From: Erythrobacteraceae bacterium
Lineage (GTDB): Bacteria; Pseudomonadota; Alphaproteobacteria; Sphingomonadales; Sphingomonadaceae
Assembly (NCBI GenBank): GCA_024642525.1
Contig: JAHEAX010000001.1
Span: forward strand, 209,665 to 273,664
DNA length: 64,000 nt
Reading direction: 5' to 3'
Part shown: positions 54,088-63,687 of the stretch, one piece after another
Layout of the letters: each line of letters opens with the position of its first letter
Numbering within the stretch: the first letter of the stretch is position 1
Notes under the pieces: generated by a model
Told to the model about the DNA's origin: nothing
Database searches by the model: none
The model's input: only the letters and a program-made list of their open reading frames with translations
Translations under genes and position numbers: made by a program

Positions 54088-55730
54088 GCGATACCGCCGT
54101 AGCGACAGAACACACACCGACAGATCGGGAAATTCGGCTGGTTATCGCGGCATCGTCTGCCGGGACAATTTTCGAATGGTATGACTTTTTCATCTACGGA
54201 ACGCTGGCCGGACTGATCGGCGCTGCGTTTTTCCCATCGGACAACGAAACACTGCAGTTGCTGCTGGTGTGGGCTGGCTTTGCAGTCGGTTTCGGCTTCC
54301 GCCCGCTTGGCGCAGTCCTGTTCGGTTATCTGGGTGACAAGCTGGGGCGGAAATATACCTTCCTGGTTACCGTTACGCTTATGGGGGTCGCAACTGCCGG
54401 TGTCGGCCTCATCCCCAGCGCAGCCGCAATCGGCATTGCCGCACCAGTAATCGTTATCCTTCTACGCATCCTGCAAGGGCTGGCGCTGGGCGGCGAATAT
54501 GGCGGCGCGGCAATTTATGTTGCTGAACACGCTCCGGCAGAAAAGCGCGGATTTTACACCAGCTTCATTCAGGCAAGCGTTGTTGGCGGCTTTGTCCTCA
54601 GCATCATCGTGGTGCTGGCTTGCCGCTTCCTCATTCCCGCTGAAGATTTCGCGGCATGGGGCTGGCGCGTTCCATTCCTTCTCTCGATCATCCTGCTGTT
54701 CATTTCACTGTGGATGCGTCTCAAGCTTTCGGAAAGCCCCGTCTTCAAGGCGATGAAGGAAGCGGGCGAAATGGCGAAAAACCCGTTCGTCGAAAGCTTC
54801 ACTTATCCGGGCAACAAAAAGCGCATTTTCGTAGCCCTGTTCGGTATCACCGGCATCCTTACCACCATTTGGTACACCGCCTTCTTCTCGGGGCTTTCGT
54901 TCCTGCGCGGCCCGATGCGGGTGGATGAAGAGCTGGTGGAGATCATCCTGCTGATTGCCGGTTCCATTTCGATGGGTTTCTACCTGATCGTCGGGCACTG
55001 GTCCGACAAGATCGGACGCAAGACACCCATCATCCTGGGCGCCGGCCTTTCGCTGGTGCTGCTGTTCCCCGTGTTCTGGGGCATTGGCGCGCTGGCAAAT
55101 CCGGGTCTTAACGAAAGCGCCCGTTCCATGCCCGTGGCAGTCAGCGGGCCGGGCTGCACCTATGATCCCTTTGCCGAACAGCAGGCCACCAACTGCGGCA
55201 AGCTTCTGCAGGACCTGACTTCGCTGGGTGTTGCCTATGATCTTGCGGCGCCCGATGCTGCTGAACAAAGCCTCTCCATCTCCATCGGTGACAGCAACTT
55301 CGCACTGGAAGGGGCAGGCGATATTGCGTGGGAAGACACTGCCTCACGGCGCGGCACCTTCCAGACAATGCTCGAAACCAAGGGTTATGACTTTGCCCGT
55401 CAAAGTCCGCCGCTTTCCAATATTGTCGGCATCATCGCGCTGCTGCTGGTGCTGGGCGGGTTGTCGGCACTGACCTATGGCTCTGTCGCGGCACTGCTGA
55501 CCGAAATGTTCCCGCCGCAGATCCGGTACAGTTCCATGTCCATCCCCTATCACATCGGCGCTGGCTATCTTGGCGGGTTCCTGCCGCTCATTGCAGGGTA
55601 CATCGTGGCGACCAGCGGCAATGCCTATTCCGGGTTGTGGTACACGTGGGTGATCGTGGCATTCGGGCTGCTGGTGGCGTGGTGGGGTATTCCCAATGGC
55701 CCGCCGCGCGACTTTGACGCGAATGGCTGA
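54084..55730 (+). CDS. MHS-family MFS transporter (metabolite:H+ symporter)
   Basis: 548 residues with 12 membrane helices. The family marks are AASSAGTIFEWYDFFIYGTL near the start, GYLGDKLGRKYTFL between helices 2 and 3, LRILQGLALGGEYGGAAIYVAEHAP and the mirrored motif GHWSDKIGRKTP. MHS transporters (ProP, KgtP, ShiA-like) import carboxylates, osmolytes or similar acids with protons. Odd feature: a soluble insert of about 105 residues (about 339-443) with two Cys, between two late helices, presumably periplasmic. Substrate unknown. It is coupled to a mini-ORF upstream and to alr downstream by an 8-base overlap. Confidence 0.88.
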   Translation: MSDTAVATEHTPTDREIRLVIAASSAGTIFEWYDFFIYGTLAGLIGAAFFPSDNETLQLLLVWAGFAVGFGFRPLGAVLFGYLGDKLGRKYTFLVTVTLMGVATAGVGLIPSAAAIGIAAPVIVILLRILQGLALGGEYGGAAIYVAEHAPAEKRGFYTSFIQASVVGGFVLSIIVVLACRFLIPAEDFAAWGWRVPFLLSIILLFISLWMRLKLSESPVFKAMKEAGEMAKNPFVESFTYPGNKKRIFVALFGITGILTTIWYTAFFSGLSFLRGPMRVDEELVEIILLIAGSISMGFYLIVGHWSDKIGRKTPIILGAGLSLVLLFPVFWGIGALANPGLNESARSMPVAVSGPGCTYDPFAEQQATNCGKLLQDLTSLGVAYDLAAPDAAEQSLSISIGDSNFALEGAGDIAWEDTASRRGTFQTMLETKGYDFARQSPPLSNIVGIIALLLVLGGLSALTYGSVAALLTEMFPPQIRYSSMSIPYHIGAGYLGGFLPLIAGYIVATSGNAYSGLWYTWVIVAFGLLVAWWGIPNGPPRDFDANG

Positions 55731-56763
55731 ACTTCCCCCGCCAACATTAAGGCTGCGGCTGGACGCAGAGGCATTGGCCAGCAACTGGCGCGCGCTTGAT
55801 GCAATGTCGGGCCGTGCGGCAGCGGGCGCGGCTGTTAAGGCTGACGCCTATGGTCTGGGTGTTGGCAATGTCATGCCGGTTCTGCGCGATGCAGGGGCTA
55901 AGGACTTCTTCGTCGCCCATTGGAGCGAAGTGCCTGAGGTTGCAACGCATATCCCTGCGTCGCAACTGTCTGTGCTGCATGGGCCGATCCATTCCGACGA
56001 TGCCGATTATGCGCGGCAGGCAGGCGTTCGGCCGGTCATCAACAGCATAGAGCAGGCGGCTCTATGGCTCAAAAGCGGCGGCGGACCGTGCGACTTGATG
56101 ATCGACACCGGCATCAACCGGCTGGGCATCGCAATGCGTCAAATCCATGATGCGACACTTGCTGGCCTCGAAGTGGTGACGCTCATGTCGCATCTGGCTT
56201 CCGCCGATGAAGATAGCCCGCTGAATGCTGAGCAGCTTGCCCGGTTCAAAGCGGCCGCGGCAGCAATCCCGGCGCAGCGCCTAAGCCTGGCCAATAGCGC
56301 CGGAATTGCACTTGGCAGTGACTACGCCTTTGACGTTACGAGGCCCGGTCTTGCGCTTTATGGCGGTGTGCCTCGGGCAGAAATGGCCGGCACGATCAGG
56401 CAGGTCGCTTGGCCACAGGCAGCCATCATCCAGCGACGCAAGTTACAGGCGGGCGACAGCGTTGGCTATAACGCGACCTTCACCGCAAGTGAGCCGATGG
56501 CGGCAGGCGTTATTTCACTTGGCTATGCCGATGGATATTTGCGCTGCTGGTCGGGCAAGGGCGCTTTGCAATCCGGCGAAGCATTGCTGCCACTGTTGGG
56601 CAAGGTCTCGATGGATATGGTGGTGGTCGATCTCAGCCAGGCGCCGCATTTGCGCGAAGGCGACTGGGTGGATGTGCCGTATGATCTGCCTGCATCTTCG
56701 CGCACCAGCGGCCTGTCGCAATATGAACTGCTGACCGGGCTGGGCAAGCGTTTCCGGCGCTGA
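55723..56763 (+). CDS. alr: Alanine racemase
   Basis: 346 residues from the ATG at 55723, which overlaps the transporter's stop. Alr makes D-alanine for peptidoglycan. PLP-binding Lys39 is in AAVKADAYGLG, and the C-terminal SVGYNATFTA, SLGYADGYLR and GKVSMDMVVVDLS segments supply the barrel and the C-terminal beta domain, including the Tyr base region. Slightly shorter than the usual 360-370 residues. Confidence 0.93.
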   Translation: MAELPPPTLRLRLDAEALASNWRALDAMSGRAAAGAAVKADAYGLGVGNVMPVLRDAGAKDFFVAHWSEVPEVATHIPASQLSVLHGPIHSDDADYARQAGVRPVINSIEQAALWLKSGGGPCDLMIDTGINRLGIAMRQIHDATLAGLEVVTLMSHLASADEDSPLNAEQLARFKAAAAAIPAQRLSLANSAGIALGSDYAFDVTRPGLALYGGVPRAEMAGTIRQVAWPQAAIIQRRKLQAGDSVGYNATFTASEPMAAGVISLGYADGYLRCWSGKGALQSGEALLPLLGKVSMDMVVVDLSQAPHLREGDWVDVPYDLPASSRTSGLSQYELLTGLGKRFRR

Positions 56764-56793
56764 ATATCTCAGCCGTTTCAGCATTGGCGATTT

Positions 56794-56841
56794 TGTTGCA
56801 CTGCACATGCTGCACCTGCTAATGCAGCATCAACTGCAACA
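56794..56841. promoter_or_regulatory. Nested dyad, probable PhaR operator
   Basis: Two concentric inverted repeats: outer TGTTGCA (56794-56800) with TGCAACA (56835-56841) and inner ATGCTGCA (56807-56814) with TGCAGCAT (56823-56830). The centre contains CTGC-TAAT-GCAG (56816-56827), which fits the CTGC-N3-4-GCAG motif reported for PhaR of Paracoccus. It ends 14 bases before the phaR ATG, so autoregulation is likely. Confidence 0.7.
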
Positions 56842-56854
56842 TGGGGATTCCTCG

Positions 56855-57409
56855 ATGGCCAAACGCGATCCGAAAGACGGCGACACCGTCATTATCAAAA
56901 AATACGCCAATCGCCGTCTATATAACACCAGTTCGTCAAGCTACATCACGCTGGATGACCTTTCGAAAATGACCCGTGACGGCACCGACTTCAAAGTCGT
57001 TGATGCGAAGACGGGAGACGACATTACCCATTCCATCCTGACGCAGATCATCATGGAAGAAGAAGCCAATGGCGAACATATGTTGCCTGTCAGCTTCCTG
57101 CGTGAACTGATCGCCATGTATGGTAATTCAATGCAGTCGGTGATGCCGCATTACCTGGAAGCCGCAATGACGAATTTCCGCGAAAACCAGACCAAGCTGC
57201 ACGATGCATTCCGCAAGGGCATCGGTAACAACCCGCTGGCAAAACTGGCCGAAACCAATATGGCGATGATGCGTGCCGCCACGCAGGCGTTCATGCCCGG
57301 TTCGAACAATTCGTCAGAATCGGAAGATCGTTCGGAAAGGGACGAGCTTGCCGCACTGCGCGAACAGATGGCTGCCATGCAGAAGAAACTGGACGAACTG
57401 GGCAAATAG
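56855..57409 (+). CDS. phaR: Polyhydroxyalkanoate synthesis regulator PhaR
   Basis: 184 residues from the ATG at 56855. The N-terminal DNA-binding domain (IIKKYANRRLYNTSSSSYITLDDLSKMTRDGTDFKVVDAKTGDDITHSILTQIIMEEE) and the PHB-accumulation regulatory domain in the middle are canonical; the C-terminus is coiled (LAALREQMAAMQKKLDELGK). PhaR senses PHA granules and represses phasin genes and itself. No pha synthesis gene is in the window. The upstream frame to 56807 reads through the operator and is rejected. Confidence 0.94.
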   Translation: MAKRDPKDGDTVIIKKYANRRLYNTSSSSYITLDDLSKMTRDGTDFKVVDAKTGDDITHSILTQIIMEEEANGEHMLPVSFLRELIAMYGNSMQSVMPHYLEAAMTNFRENQTKLHDAFRKGIGNNPLAKLAETNMAMMRAATQAFMPGSNNSSESEDRSERDELAALREQMAAMQKKLDELGK

Positions 57410-57456
57410 TCCCCTGCCGTCCCTCGATTACCAAACCAGATAAAACAGGAATTACT

Positions 57457-58998
57457 GTGTCCAATATCCGTCACGCTTTGTCCGCGCGCCGCGCCGACGA
57501 CTTCGCTCAATGGTATCAGGAAGTCATCAGCGCCGCCGATCTTGCGGAGGAATCAGGTGTGCGTGGTTGCATGGTGATCAAGCCTTGGGGTTATGGCATC
57601 TGGGAACGTATCCAGCGGCTGCTTGATGACCGCATCAAGGCGACCGGCCACGACAATTGCTATTTCCCCATCTTCATCCCGCTTTCGAATTTCGAACGCG
57701 AAGCTTCTCATGTTGAAGGCTTCGCCAAGGAAATGGCGGTCGTCACACATCATCGCCTGATTTCAGATGGCAAGGGCGGATTGATCCCCGACCCGGAAGC
57801 GAAACTGGAAGAACCGCTGGTTGTCCGCCCGACTTCCGAGACCATAATCGGCGATGCAATGGCGCGCTGGGTTCAAAGCTGGCGCGACCTGCCTTTGCTG
57901 ACCAACCAGTGGGCCAATGTGGTGCGCTGGGAAATGCGTACCCGGATGTTCCTGCGCACCAGCGAATTCCTGTGGCAGGAAGGCCATACGGCGCACGAGG
58001 ATGCAGCCAGCGCGAAAGAACACACGCTGCGTATGCTGGAAGTGTATCGTGCCTGCGCCGAAGACGATCTCGCGCTGCCGGTCATCGCTGGCGAAAAGCC
58101 GGAAAACGAACGCTTCCCCGGCGCCGCTGAAACATGGTCGATCGAAGCGATGATGCAGGACGGCAAGGCATTGCAAGCCGGCACTTCGCATTACCTCGGC
58201 ACCAATTTCGCAAAGGCTTCGGGCATCCAGTACCAGGACCGTGAAGGCAGCCAGCAGTTCTGTCATACCACCAGCTGGGGCGTTTCCACGCGCCTTATCG
58301 GCGGTGTCATCATGGTTCATGGCGATGATGATGGCTTGCGAGTGCCGCCGGCGATTGCCCCTCATCAGGTCATCATCCTGCCAATGCTGCGCGACAAGGA
58401 AGGTGACGAGGAATTGCTCGCCTATTGTGAGAAACTGCGCGCCGCAATTGCCGCAACTTCCAGCCTTGGCGAAAAAACCCGTGTCCTGCTGGACAAGAAG
58501 CCCGGCAAGGCTGCGGCCAAGCGCTGGGACTGGGTCCGCAAGGGTGCGCCGGTCATCCTCGAAATCGGCGGCCGGGACATGGAAGGCGGCACGGTAAGCC
58601 TGCTGCGCCGTGACCGTCTGTGGGCCGAAAATGGCAAGCCTGATTTTTCCACCCCCACGGTGGAAGATGCCGCATCATCGCTGCCGGCCATGCTCGAAGA
58701 CATCCAGAAGAGCCTGTTCGACGAAGCTGCCACGCGCCGTGACGATAATATTACCCGCGGTATCGCGGATATGGATGCGCTGGCTGATTTCTACAGCAGC
58801 GACAAACGCTATCCCGGCTGGGTCGAAGTGCAATGGTCCAAGCCCACCGGTGCTGCGCTTGATGCGGTTGTCGAAAAGCTGAAGGCTTTGAAGCTGACCG
58901 TGCGCAATGTGCCGGTTGGCGGCGCTGTAGCCGATGGGACTTGCATATTCACCGGAGAACCCGCGGTCGAACGCATCTACGTCGCAAGGGCCTATTAA
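57457..58998 (+). CDS. proS: Prolyl-tRNA synthetase, eukaryote/archaeon-like long form
   Basis: 513 residues from a GTG with AGGA eight bases upstream. Class II motifs are visible: motif 2 in TNQWANVVRWEMRTRMFLRTSEFLWQEGHTAHE, and motif 3 in QQFCHTTSWGVSTRLIGGVIMVHGDDDGLRVPPAIAPHQVIILPM. There is no inserted editing domain between motifs 2 and 3; instead the anticodon-binding domain and a further C-terminal zinc-like domain follow (ending ERIYVARAY), as in the archaeal/eukaryotic type. Charges tRNA-Pro. Most alphaproteobacteria have a shorter bacterial-type enzyme. Confidence 0.95.
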   Translation: MSNIRHALSARRADDFAQWYQEVISAADLAEESGVRGCMVIKPWGYGIWERIQRLLDDRIKATGHDNCYFPIFIPLSNFEREASHVEGFAKEMAVVTHHRLISDGKGGLIPDPEAKLEEPLVVRPTSETIIGDAMARWVQSWRDLPLLTNQWANVVRWEMRTRMFLRTSEFLWQEGHTAHEDAASAKEHTLRMLEVYRACAEDDLALPVIAGEKPENERFPGAAETWSIEAMMQDGKALQAGTSHYLGTNFAKASGIQYQDREGSQQFCHTTSWGVSTRLIGGVIMVHGDDDGLRVPPAIAPHQVIILPMLRDKEGDEELLAYCEKLRAAIAATSSLGEKTRVLLDKKPGKAAAKRWDWVRKGAPVILEIGGRDMEGGTVSLLRRDRLWAENGKPDFSTPTVEDAASSLPAMLEDIQKSLFDEAATRRDDNITRGIADMDALADFYSSDKRYPGWVEVQWSKPTGAALDAVVEKLKALKLTVRNVPVGGAVADGTCIFTGEPAVERIYVARAY

Positions 58999-59073
58999 CC
59001 GGCGGAAATTTTCGGCGTTCTGCCTGCGTTCGCGGCTTGCCAAGCATGGTGCTGGCATGGTCAAAGCGGAGGC

Positions 59074-60417
59074 ATGAAGAACATCCTCTTTGGTGCCGCC
59101 GCTCTTGTAATTGCATCCCCGCTTTGCGCGCAGGACCAGAAGCCCGAAGACAGGGTTTCTGAAGAACGCCTGCGCGCAGATATAGACGCACTGGTCGGTT
59201 TCGGCACACGCCACACCATGTCACTGCAGGACCATCCCACCCGTGGGATTGGTGCTGCGCGGCGTTGGGGTGAAAGTGAATTTCTGGCCGCCAGCAGAGC
59301 GTGCGGCGGTTGCCTCGAAGTGGTTCTGCCTGAACGGATGGTCGAAGGCCGGCGTATCGCGCAACCAACCCGGCTGGTGAATGTGGTCGCCATTCAGCGC
59401 GGCACACAGCGCCCGAATGAAGTTATCATTGTGCAGGGCCATATCGACAGCCGCGTTACCGATGTTCTGGACGCTGAAAGCGATGCACCGGGCGCCAATG
59501 ATGATGGTTCCGGCACCGCCCTGGTGATCGAGGCAGCGCGTGTGCTGTCGGGCAAGAAATATCCCACCACCATTGTTTATGCCCTGCTGTCGGGCGAGGA
59601 GCAGGGCCTTTATGGCGGCGCTTTGATGGCCGATTATGCTGAAGCGCAGGGGTGGACGGTAAAAGCAGTGCTGAACAACGATATTGTTGGCGGCAGCTGC
59701 GGTTCGGACGGCTATTGCGATGACAGCCACGTGCGCGTCTTTTCCGAAGGGCCGCGCTCTGACGCGACCGATACCCTGCGCGCAGATATGCGTCGCAACG
59801 GCGGGGAAAATGACAGCCCCAGCCGCAATCTTTCACGCTGGATTGATCGCCTTGCCGATGAAGATGCAGATGGCCTCGATGTCAGGCAAATCTGGCGCAC
59901 GGACAGGATGGGGCGGGGCGGTGACCAGCTTCCCTTTCTCGACAAAGGCTATCCCGCTGTGCGCTTTTCAGTCGCCGTGGAAGATTACGAACACCAGCAT
60001 CAGGACCTGCGCATCGAAGATGGCGTGACCTATGGTGACACTGCCGAAGAGATGGATTTTCCCTATCTTGCCAAGGTCACACGGCTCAATGTGCGCGCGC
60101 TGGACCGGCTGGCACGCACTCCGCTGCCGCCCGCGCCCGTGGCAGAAGCGGCAGTGCAGACATTTACCACAATCAACTGGGACGAAGTGCCTGGCGCAAC
60201 CGGCTACACAATCTGGAAACGCGCAACTGACAATCCCGAATGGGATGCGGAACCTGTCATCGAAAATGTCGTTGCCACCAGCGCTAAGCTGGAAGGTGTG
60301 CGCGGCGATGACTGGTTCTTCGGAGTAAGCGCAAGATCAGCCGATGGGTCGATGAGCCCCATTGCCAGTGCAGTGCCGGGCGGCGCGTTCCGCCCCTTGA
60401 CCAAAGCAGCCGACTAG
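59074..60417 (+). CDS. M28 family aminopeptidase, secreted
   Basis: 447 residues from an ATG with GGAGG, with a signal peptide (MKNILFGAAALVIASPLCAQ). M28 zinc ligands are visible in GHIDS (His123, Asp125), GANDDGSG (Asp143), SGEEQG (Glu175/Glu176 region) and later NNDIVG, with a final His likely in EDYEHQHQDL. A C-terminal fibronectin-like segment (INWDEVPGATGYTIWKRATDNPEWDAEP) may bind protein. It would cleave N-terminal residues of peptides in the periplasm or outside. The stop is shared as CTAG with the convergent ATP-grasp gene. Confidence 0.9.
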   Translation: MKNILFGAAALVIASPLCAQDQKPEDRVSEERLRADIDALVGFGTRHTMSLQDHPTRGIGAARRWGESEFLAASRACGGCLEVVLPERMVEGRRIAQPTRLVNVVAIQRGTQRPNEVIIVQGHIDSRVTDVLDAESDAPGANDDGSGTALVIEAARVLSGKKYPTTIVYALLSGEEQGLYGGALMADYAEAQGWTVKAVLNNDIVGGSCGSDGYCDDSHVRVFSEGPRSDATDTLRADMRRNGGENDSPSRNLSRWIDRLADEDADGLDVRQIWRTDRMGRGGDQLPFLDKGYPAVRFSVAVEDYEHQHQDLRIEDGVTYGDTAEEMDFPYLAKVTRLNVRALDRLARTPLPPAPVAEAAVQTFTTINWDEVPGATGYTIWKRATDNPEWDAEPVIENVVATSAKLEGVRGDDWFFGVSARSADGSMSPIASAVPGGAFRPLTKAAD

Positions 60418-61247
60418 AGGTTAGCCAGCCACAATTTACCCAGTTCGACATCTATCCAGTCAGCAGCGAACGGATCGAGGCCCGAGCCGGGATAGAAGCA
60501 GAATTCGCCGAACAGGGGCTTGCGGTCCACTTCGTAGAAATCGACGCGCGCAAAGGAAAATCCGCGCGCCATGGTTTCGGCAGCATCCAGCATCGCTGGC
60601 AGGCTGTGCGGCTTTGCCGGGCTGTCGGATTGCGATGGCATCAGTTTCCGGTAGTCACGGTCGTGAAGCATCCAGCGGTGCTTGCCATCACGGTCGAGAT
60701 GGACCTGCACATGGGTGGCCACCCCGCCAAAGACATAAATCTTGTAGTCGAGGGGCAGGCTTTCTCCGCCGATCAATTGTTCTGCGAGTAATCCGCGTGG
60801 CACATCGCGGTAGCACCATTCATCCAGCCAGAAGCCGTAAGGTTGTGCCGTCCACTTCCGTGTCAACACCTGCAATGCGGCCCATTCAGCGGTGGTGGGG
60901 GGCGTTCGGATGGCGCGATACTGGTTGCACCCATGCCGCGCCTTCACCATCGCAGGGCCGGACAGGGGGCAGTTTGCCGGCAGAAAATCGCCGTGCCACA
61001 AGGTTGGCACAGCCCATTCCGCGCCAAGCAATTCAACGGCAGCTGCCTTCGCTGCAATCTTGTCGGAATAACGGACCATTCGCGGGTCGCGGTCCATCAA
61101 CTTGCGAAGCTGCACCAGCTCTGTGAAGCGCATGGGGTTATCCAGCGCTGCAATGCGGCCATGACGCCACAAATAGGTGAGGTTAATGCGCAAGCGCGCG
61201 ATGTCGAACGGCTTTTGCGCGGGCCGATCAAGTGCAAGGGAAATCAT
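60414..61247 (-). CDS. ATP-grasp TupA-like polysaccharide protein
   Basis: 277 residues from the ATG at 61247. The ATPgrasp_TupA family is recognised by the C-terminal half: EWCYRDVPRGLLAEQLIGG, then LDYKIYVFGGVATHVQVHLDRDGKHRWMLHDRDY and FARVDFYEVDRKPLFGEFCFYPGSGLDPF, where ATP and metal ligands lie. Such proteins sit in capsule, teichuronic-acid or surface polysaccharide clusters and are thought to ligate an amino acid or other group to sugars. Here no such cluster is nearby. The ORF can extend to 61772 but that part overlaps rnr. Confidence 0.82.
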   Translation of the reverse strand: MISLALDRPAQKPFDIARLRINLTYLWRHGRIAALDNPMRFTELVQLRKLMDRDPRMVRYSDKIAAKAAAVELLGAEWAVPTLWHGDFLPANCPLSGPAMVKARHGCNQYRAIRTPPTTAEWAALQVLTRKWTAQPYGFWLDEWCYRDVPRGLLAEQLIGGESLPLDYKIYVFGGVATHVQVHLDRDGKHRWMLHDRDYRKLMPSQSDSPAKPHSLPAMLDAAETMARGFSFARVDFYEVDRKPLFGEFCFYPGSGLDPFAADWIDVELGKLWLANL

Positions 61248-61340
61248 GCTGGCTAAATCCGCGCTCGACCGGCTTGTTCCCCAATCATTTCCTTGGTGCA
61301 AAGGATTGCCCAACCTGCCCGAAGCCCCCATATGGCAGCC

Positions 61341-63680
61341 ATGTCCCGACCTCCCCAGCGCCGCCCCGAGGGCTTGCCCTCGCGCGAGCAGATCATCGAA
61401 TTTATCCAGTCGTCCGATGCAATTGCCGGAAAGCGGGAAATCGCAAAGGCATTCGGCCTGAAGGGGCAGGAAAAGATCGCTCTCAAAAAGCGTCTTCGCG
61501 ACATGGCTGAAGAAGGTCTGATCGACGGGCGCAAGACTGCCTATCATCGTATGGGCGGTGTGCCCAAGGTCACCACGCTGCGAGTTATGGATATAGAGGA
61601 TGGCGAAGCATTCGCCATTCCCGATAGCTGGCAGCCTGACGATGCGACCCCGCCACCGCGGCTGCGTGTCATTGAAAGCAAGAAGCGCGGCGTGCCCAAA
61701 TTCGCTGCACTCAAGATCGGCGACCGGATCCTGGCCCGCACGGAAGAAACCGGCGGGGGGCTGCGCGCCCATGTTATGAAAAAGCTGCCTGCCCGCACGG
61801 AAGGGCTGATGGGCGTGGTGGAAATTGACGGAACTGGCAAAGCCTGGCTTGCACCAGTGGACAAGCGCATCCGCCAGTCTTCGCCTATCGCCGATGTAGG
61901 CGGCGCAGAAGCCGGCCAGTTGGTGATGGCAGAACCTGCCGGCCGTTCACCGCGCGCCGGGGTCAAGGTGGTCGAGATATTGGGCGATCCGCTCGCCCCG
62001 CGCAGTTTCAGCCTTATTGCCATTTCCAAGCACGGCATCCCCAACGTCTTTTCCGAGGAGACACTGGCAGAAGCGCAAGAGGCGGCAACACTGGCGGTCA
62101 CTGCCGAAACCCGTGAAGACCTTCGCCACCTGCCAATTGTCGCGATCGACCCTGCCGATGCGCGCGATCATGATGACGCGATCTGGGCAAAGCCTGACGG
62201 GAAGGGCGGGTTTCACGCTCTCGTCGCCATTGCCGATGTTTCCTATTATGTCCGCCCCGGCGGCGCATTGGACCGTGAAGCACGCAAGCGCGGCAATTCG
62301 GTCTATTTCCCCGACCGCGTTGTGCCGATGTTGCCCGAAGTCCTCAGCGCCGATGTCTGTTCGCTGCGCAAGGGTGAAGACCGCGCTGCCATGGCGTGCC
62401 ACATGGATATTTCCGCATCCGGCAAGATCACCGGCTGGCGCTTCACCCGCGCTATTGTCCGGATTGACGAAGTCATTCCCTATGAAGATGCCCAAGCGCG
62501 TATCGATAGCGGCGAAGCGGCTGAAAACCTGACTGACCTTTGGGAATGCTGGAAAGTACTGGCCGATGCCCGCGCCAACCGCGACCCGCTCGATCTCGAC
62601 CTGCCCGAACGCCGCGTGATGCTGGATGATCAGGGCAAGATTACCGAAATTGCCATCCGCGAACGGCTTGATGCCCACCGCGTGGTCGAAGAATTCATGA
62701 TTTCAGCCAATGTCGCTGCGGCCAAGGCGCTGGAAAGCAAGACAGCCCCTGTTGTTTACCGTGTGCATGAACCGCCGAGCCGTGAAAAGCTGGTCGCTCT
62801 GCGCGAATATATGGAAACCTTCGGCCGGAAACTGGCGCTGGGGCAAGTGATTACGCCGGCCCTGTTCAATCGTATGCTGAAGGACGTCACCGACGAATCC
62901 GAAAAAGCGCAGGTGATGGAAGCCGTTCTGCGGAGTCAGACCCAGGCATATTACGGGCCGAACAATGCGGGGCATTTCGGCCTGTCTCTCGGCTCTTATG
63001 CGCATTTCACTTCGCCGATCAGGCGCTATGCCGATTTGCTTGTCCACCGCGCCCTGGTGGATTCGTTCCATCTGGAACAGCCCAAACCCGCCGCAGACAG
63101 CCCTGCGGCCGGCCTTCCGCCCGCCACCGGTCTTGCTGACCGCGATCGTGCCGATCTTTCGAAAATCACTGATGCCATCAGCATCACCGAGCGAAGGGCA
63201 ATGGAAGCCGAACGCGACACCATTGACCGGTACGTCGCAGCATGGCTTTCAGGCCGTGTCGGCGAAACATTTGAAACGCGCATCACCGGTGTGCAAAGCT
63301 TCGGCTTCTTCGCCACAATCGTCGGCCTTGGCGGCGATGGGCTGGTGCCTGTTTCGACGCTTGGTTCAGATTATTACCAGTTCGACGAAGCAGCCCGCGC
63401 ATTGGTGGGCGAACGATCCGGCACGCGGTATGACACCGGCCAGAGGCTCCAGCTGAAACTGGCAGAAGCCAATCCCCTGACAGGCGCACTGAAGTTCCAG
63501 CTTCCCGAAGGGGAAGGCGCGCCGATCGAACCACGAGGCGAGCGGACTTCTTTCAAGAAGAAGACCGGTCGTAGCGGACCTGGCGGGAAAAGTGGCAAGG
63601 GCGCAAATGGCGGCGGTTTCAAACAAGGCCCCCGAGGCCGACCCAAAAACATCCGGCATCAATCGCGCAAGCGTAAATAG
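61341..63680 (+). CDS. rnr: Ribonuclease R
   Basis: 779 residues from the ATG at 61341; ATG 61332 is also in frame and neither has a strong ribosome site. RNase R degrades structured RNA from the 3' end. An N-terminal helix-turn-helix (SREQIIEFIQSSDAIAGKREIAKAFGLKGQEKIALKKRLRDM), cold-shock domains, the RNB catalytic domain (IDPADARDHDDAIWAKPDGKGGF, aspartates near 270-281) and a C-terminal S1 domain are followed by a basic, Gly-rich tail (about 730-779) typical of RNase R. Divergent from the ATP-grasp gene. Confidence 0.96.
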   Translation: MSRPPQRRPEGLPSREQIIEFIQSSDAIAGKREIAKAFGLKGQEKIALKKRLRDMAEEGLIDGRKTAYHRMGGVPKVTTLRVMDIEDGEAFAIPDSWQPDDATPPPRLRVIESKKRGVPKFAALKIGDRILARTEETGGGLRAHVMKKLPARTEGLMGVVEIDGTGKAWLAPVDKRIRQSSPIADVGGAEAGQLVMAEPAGRSPRAGVKVVEILGDPLAPRSFSLIAISKHGIPNVFSEETLAEAQEAATLAVTAETREDLRHLPIVAIDPADARDHDDAIWAKPDGKGGFHALVAIADVSYYVRPGGALDREARKRGNSVYFPDRVVPMLPEVLSADVCSLRKGEDRAAMACHMDISASGKITGWRFTRAIVRIDEVIPYEDAQARIDSGEAAENLTDLWECWKVLADARANRDPLDLDLPERRVMLDDQGKITEIAIRERLDAHRVVEEFMISANVAAAKALESKTAPVVYRVHEPPSREKLVALREYMETFGRKLALGQVITPALFNRMLKDVTDESEKAQVMEAVLRSQTQAYYGPNNAGHFGLSLGSYAHFTSPIRRYADLLVHRALVDSFHLEQPKPAADSPAAGLPPATGLADRDRADLSKITDAISITERRAMEAERDTIDRYVAAWLSGRVGETFETRITGVQSFGFFATIVGLGGDGLVPVSTLGSDYYQFDEAARALVGERSGTRYDTGQRLQLKLAEANPLTGALKFQLPEGEGAPIEPRGERTSFKKKTGRSGPGGKSGKGANGGGFKQGPRGRPKNIRHQSRKRK

Positions 63681-63687
63681 GGCCACC

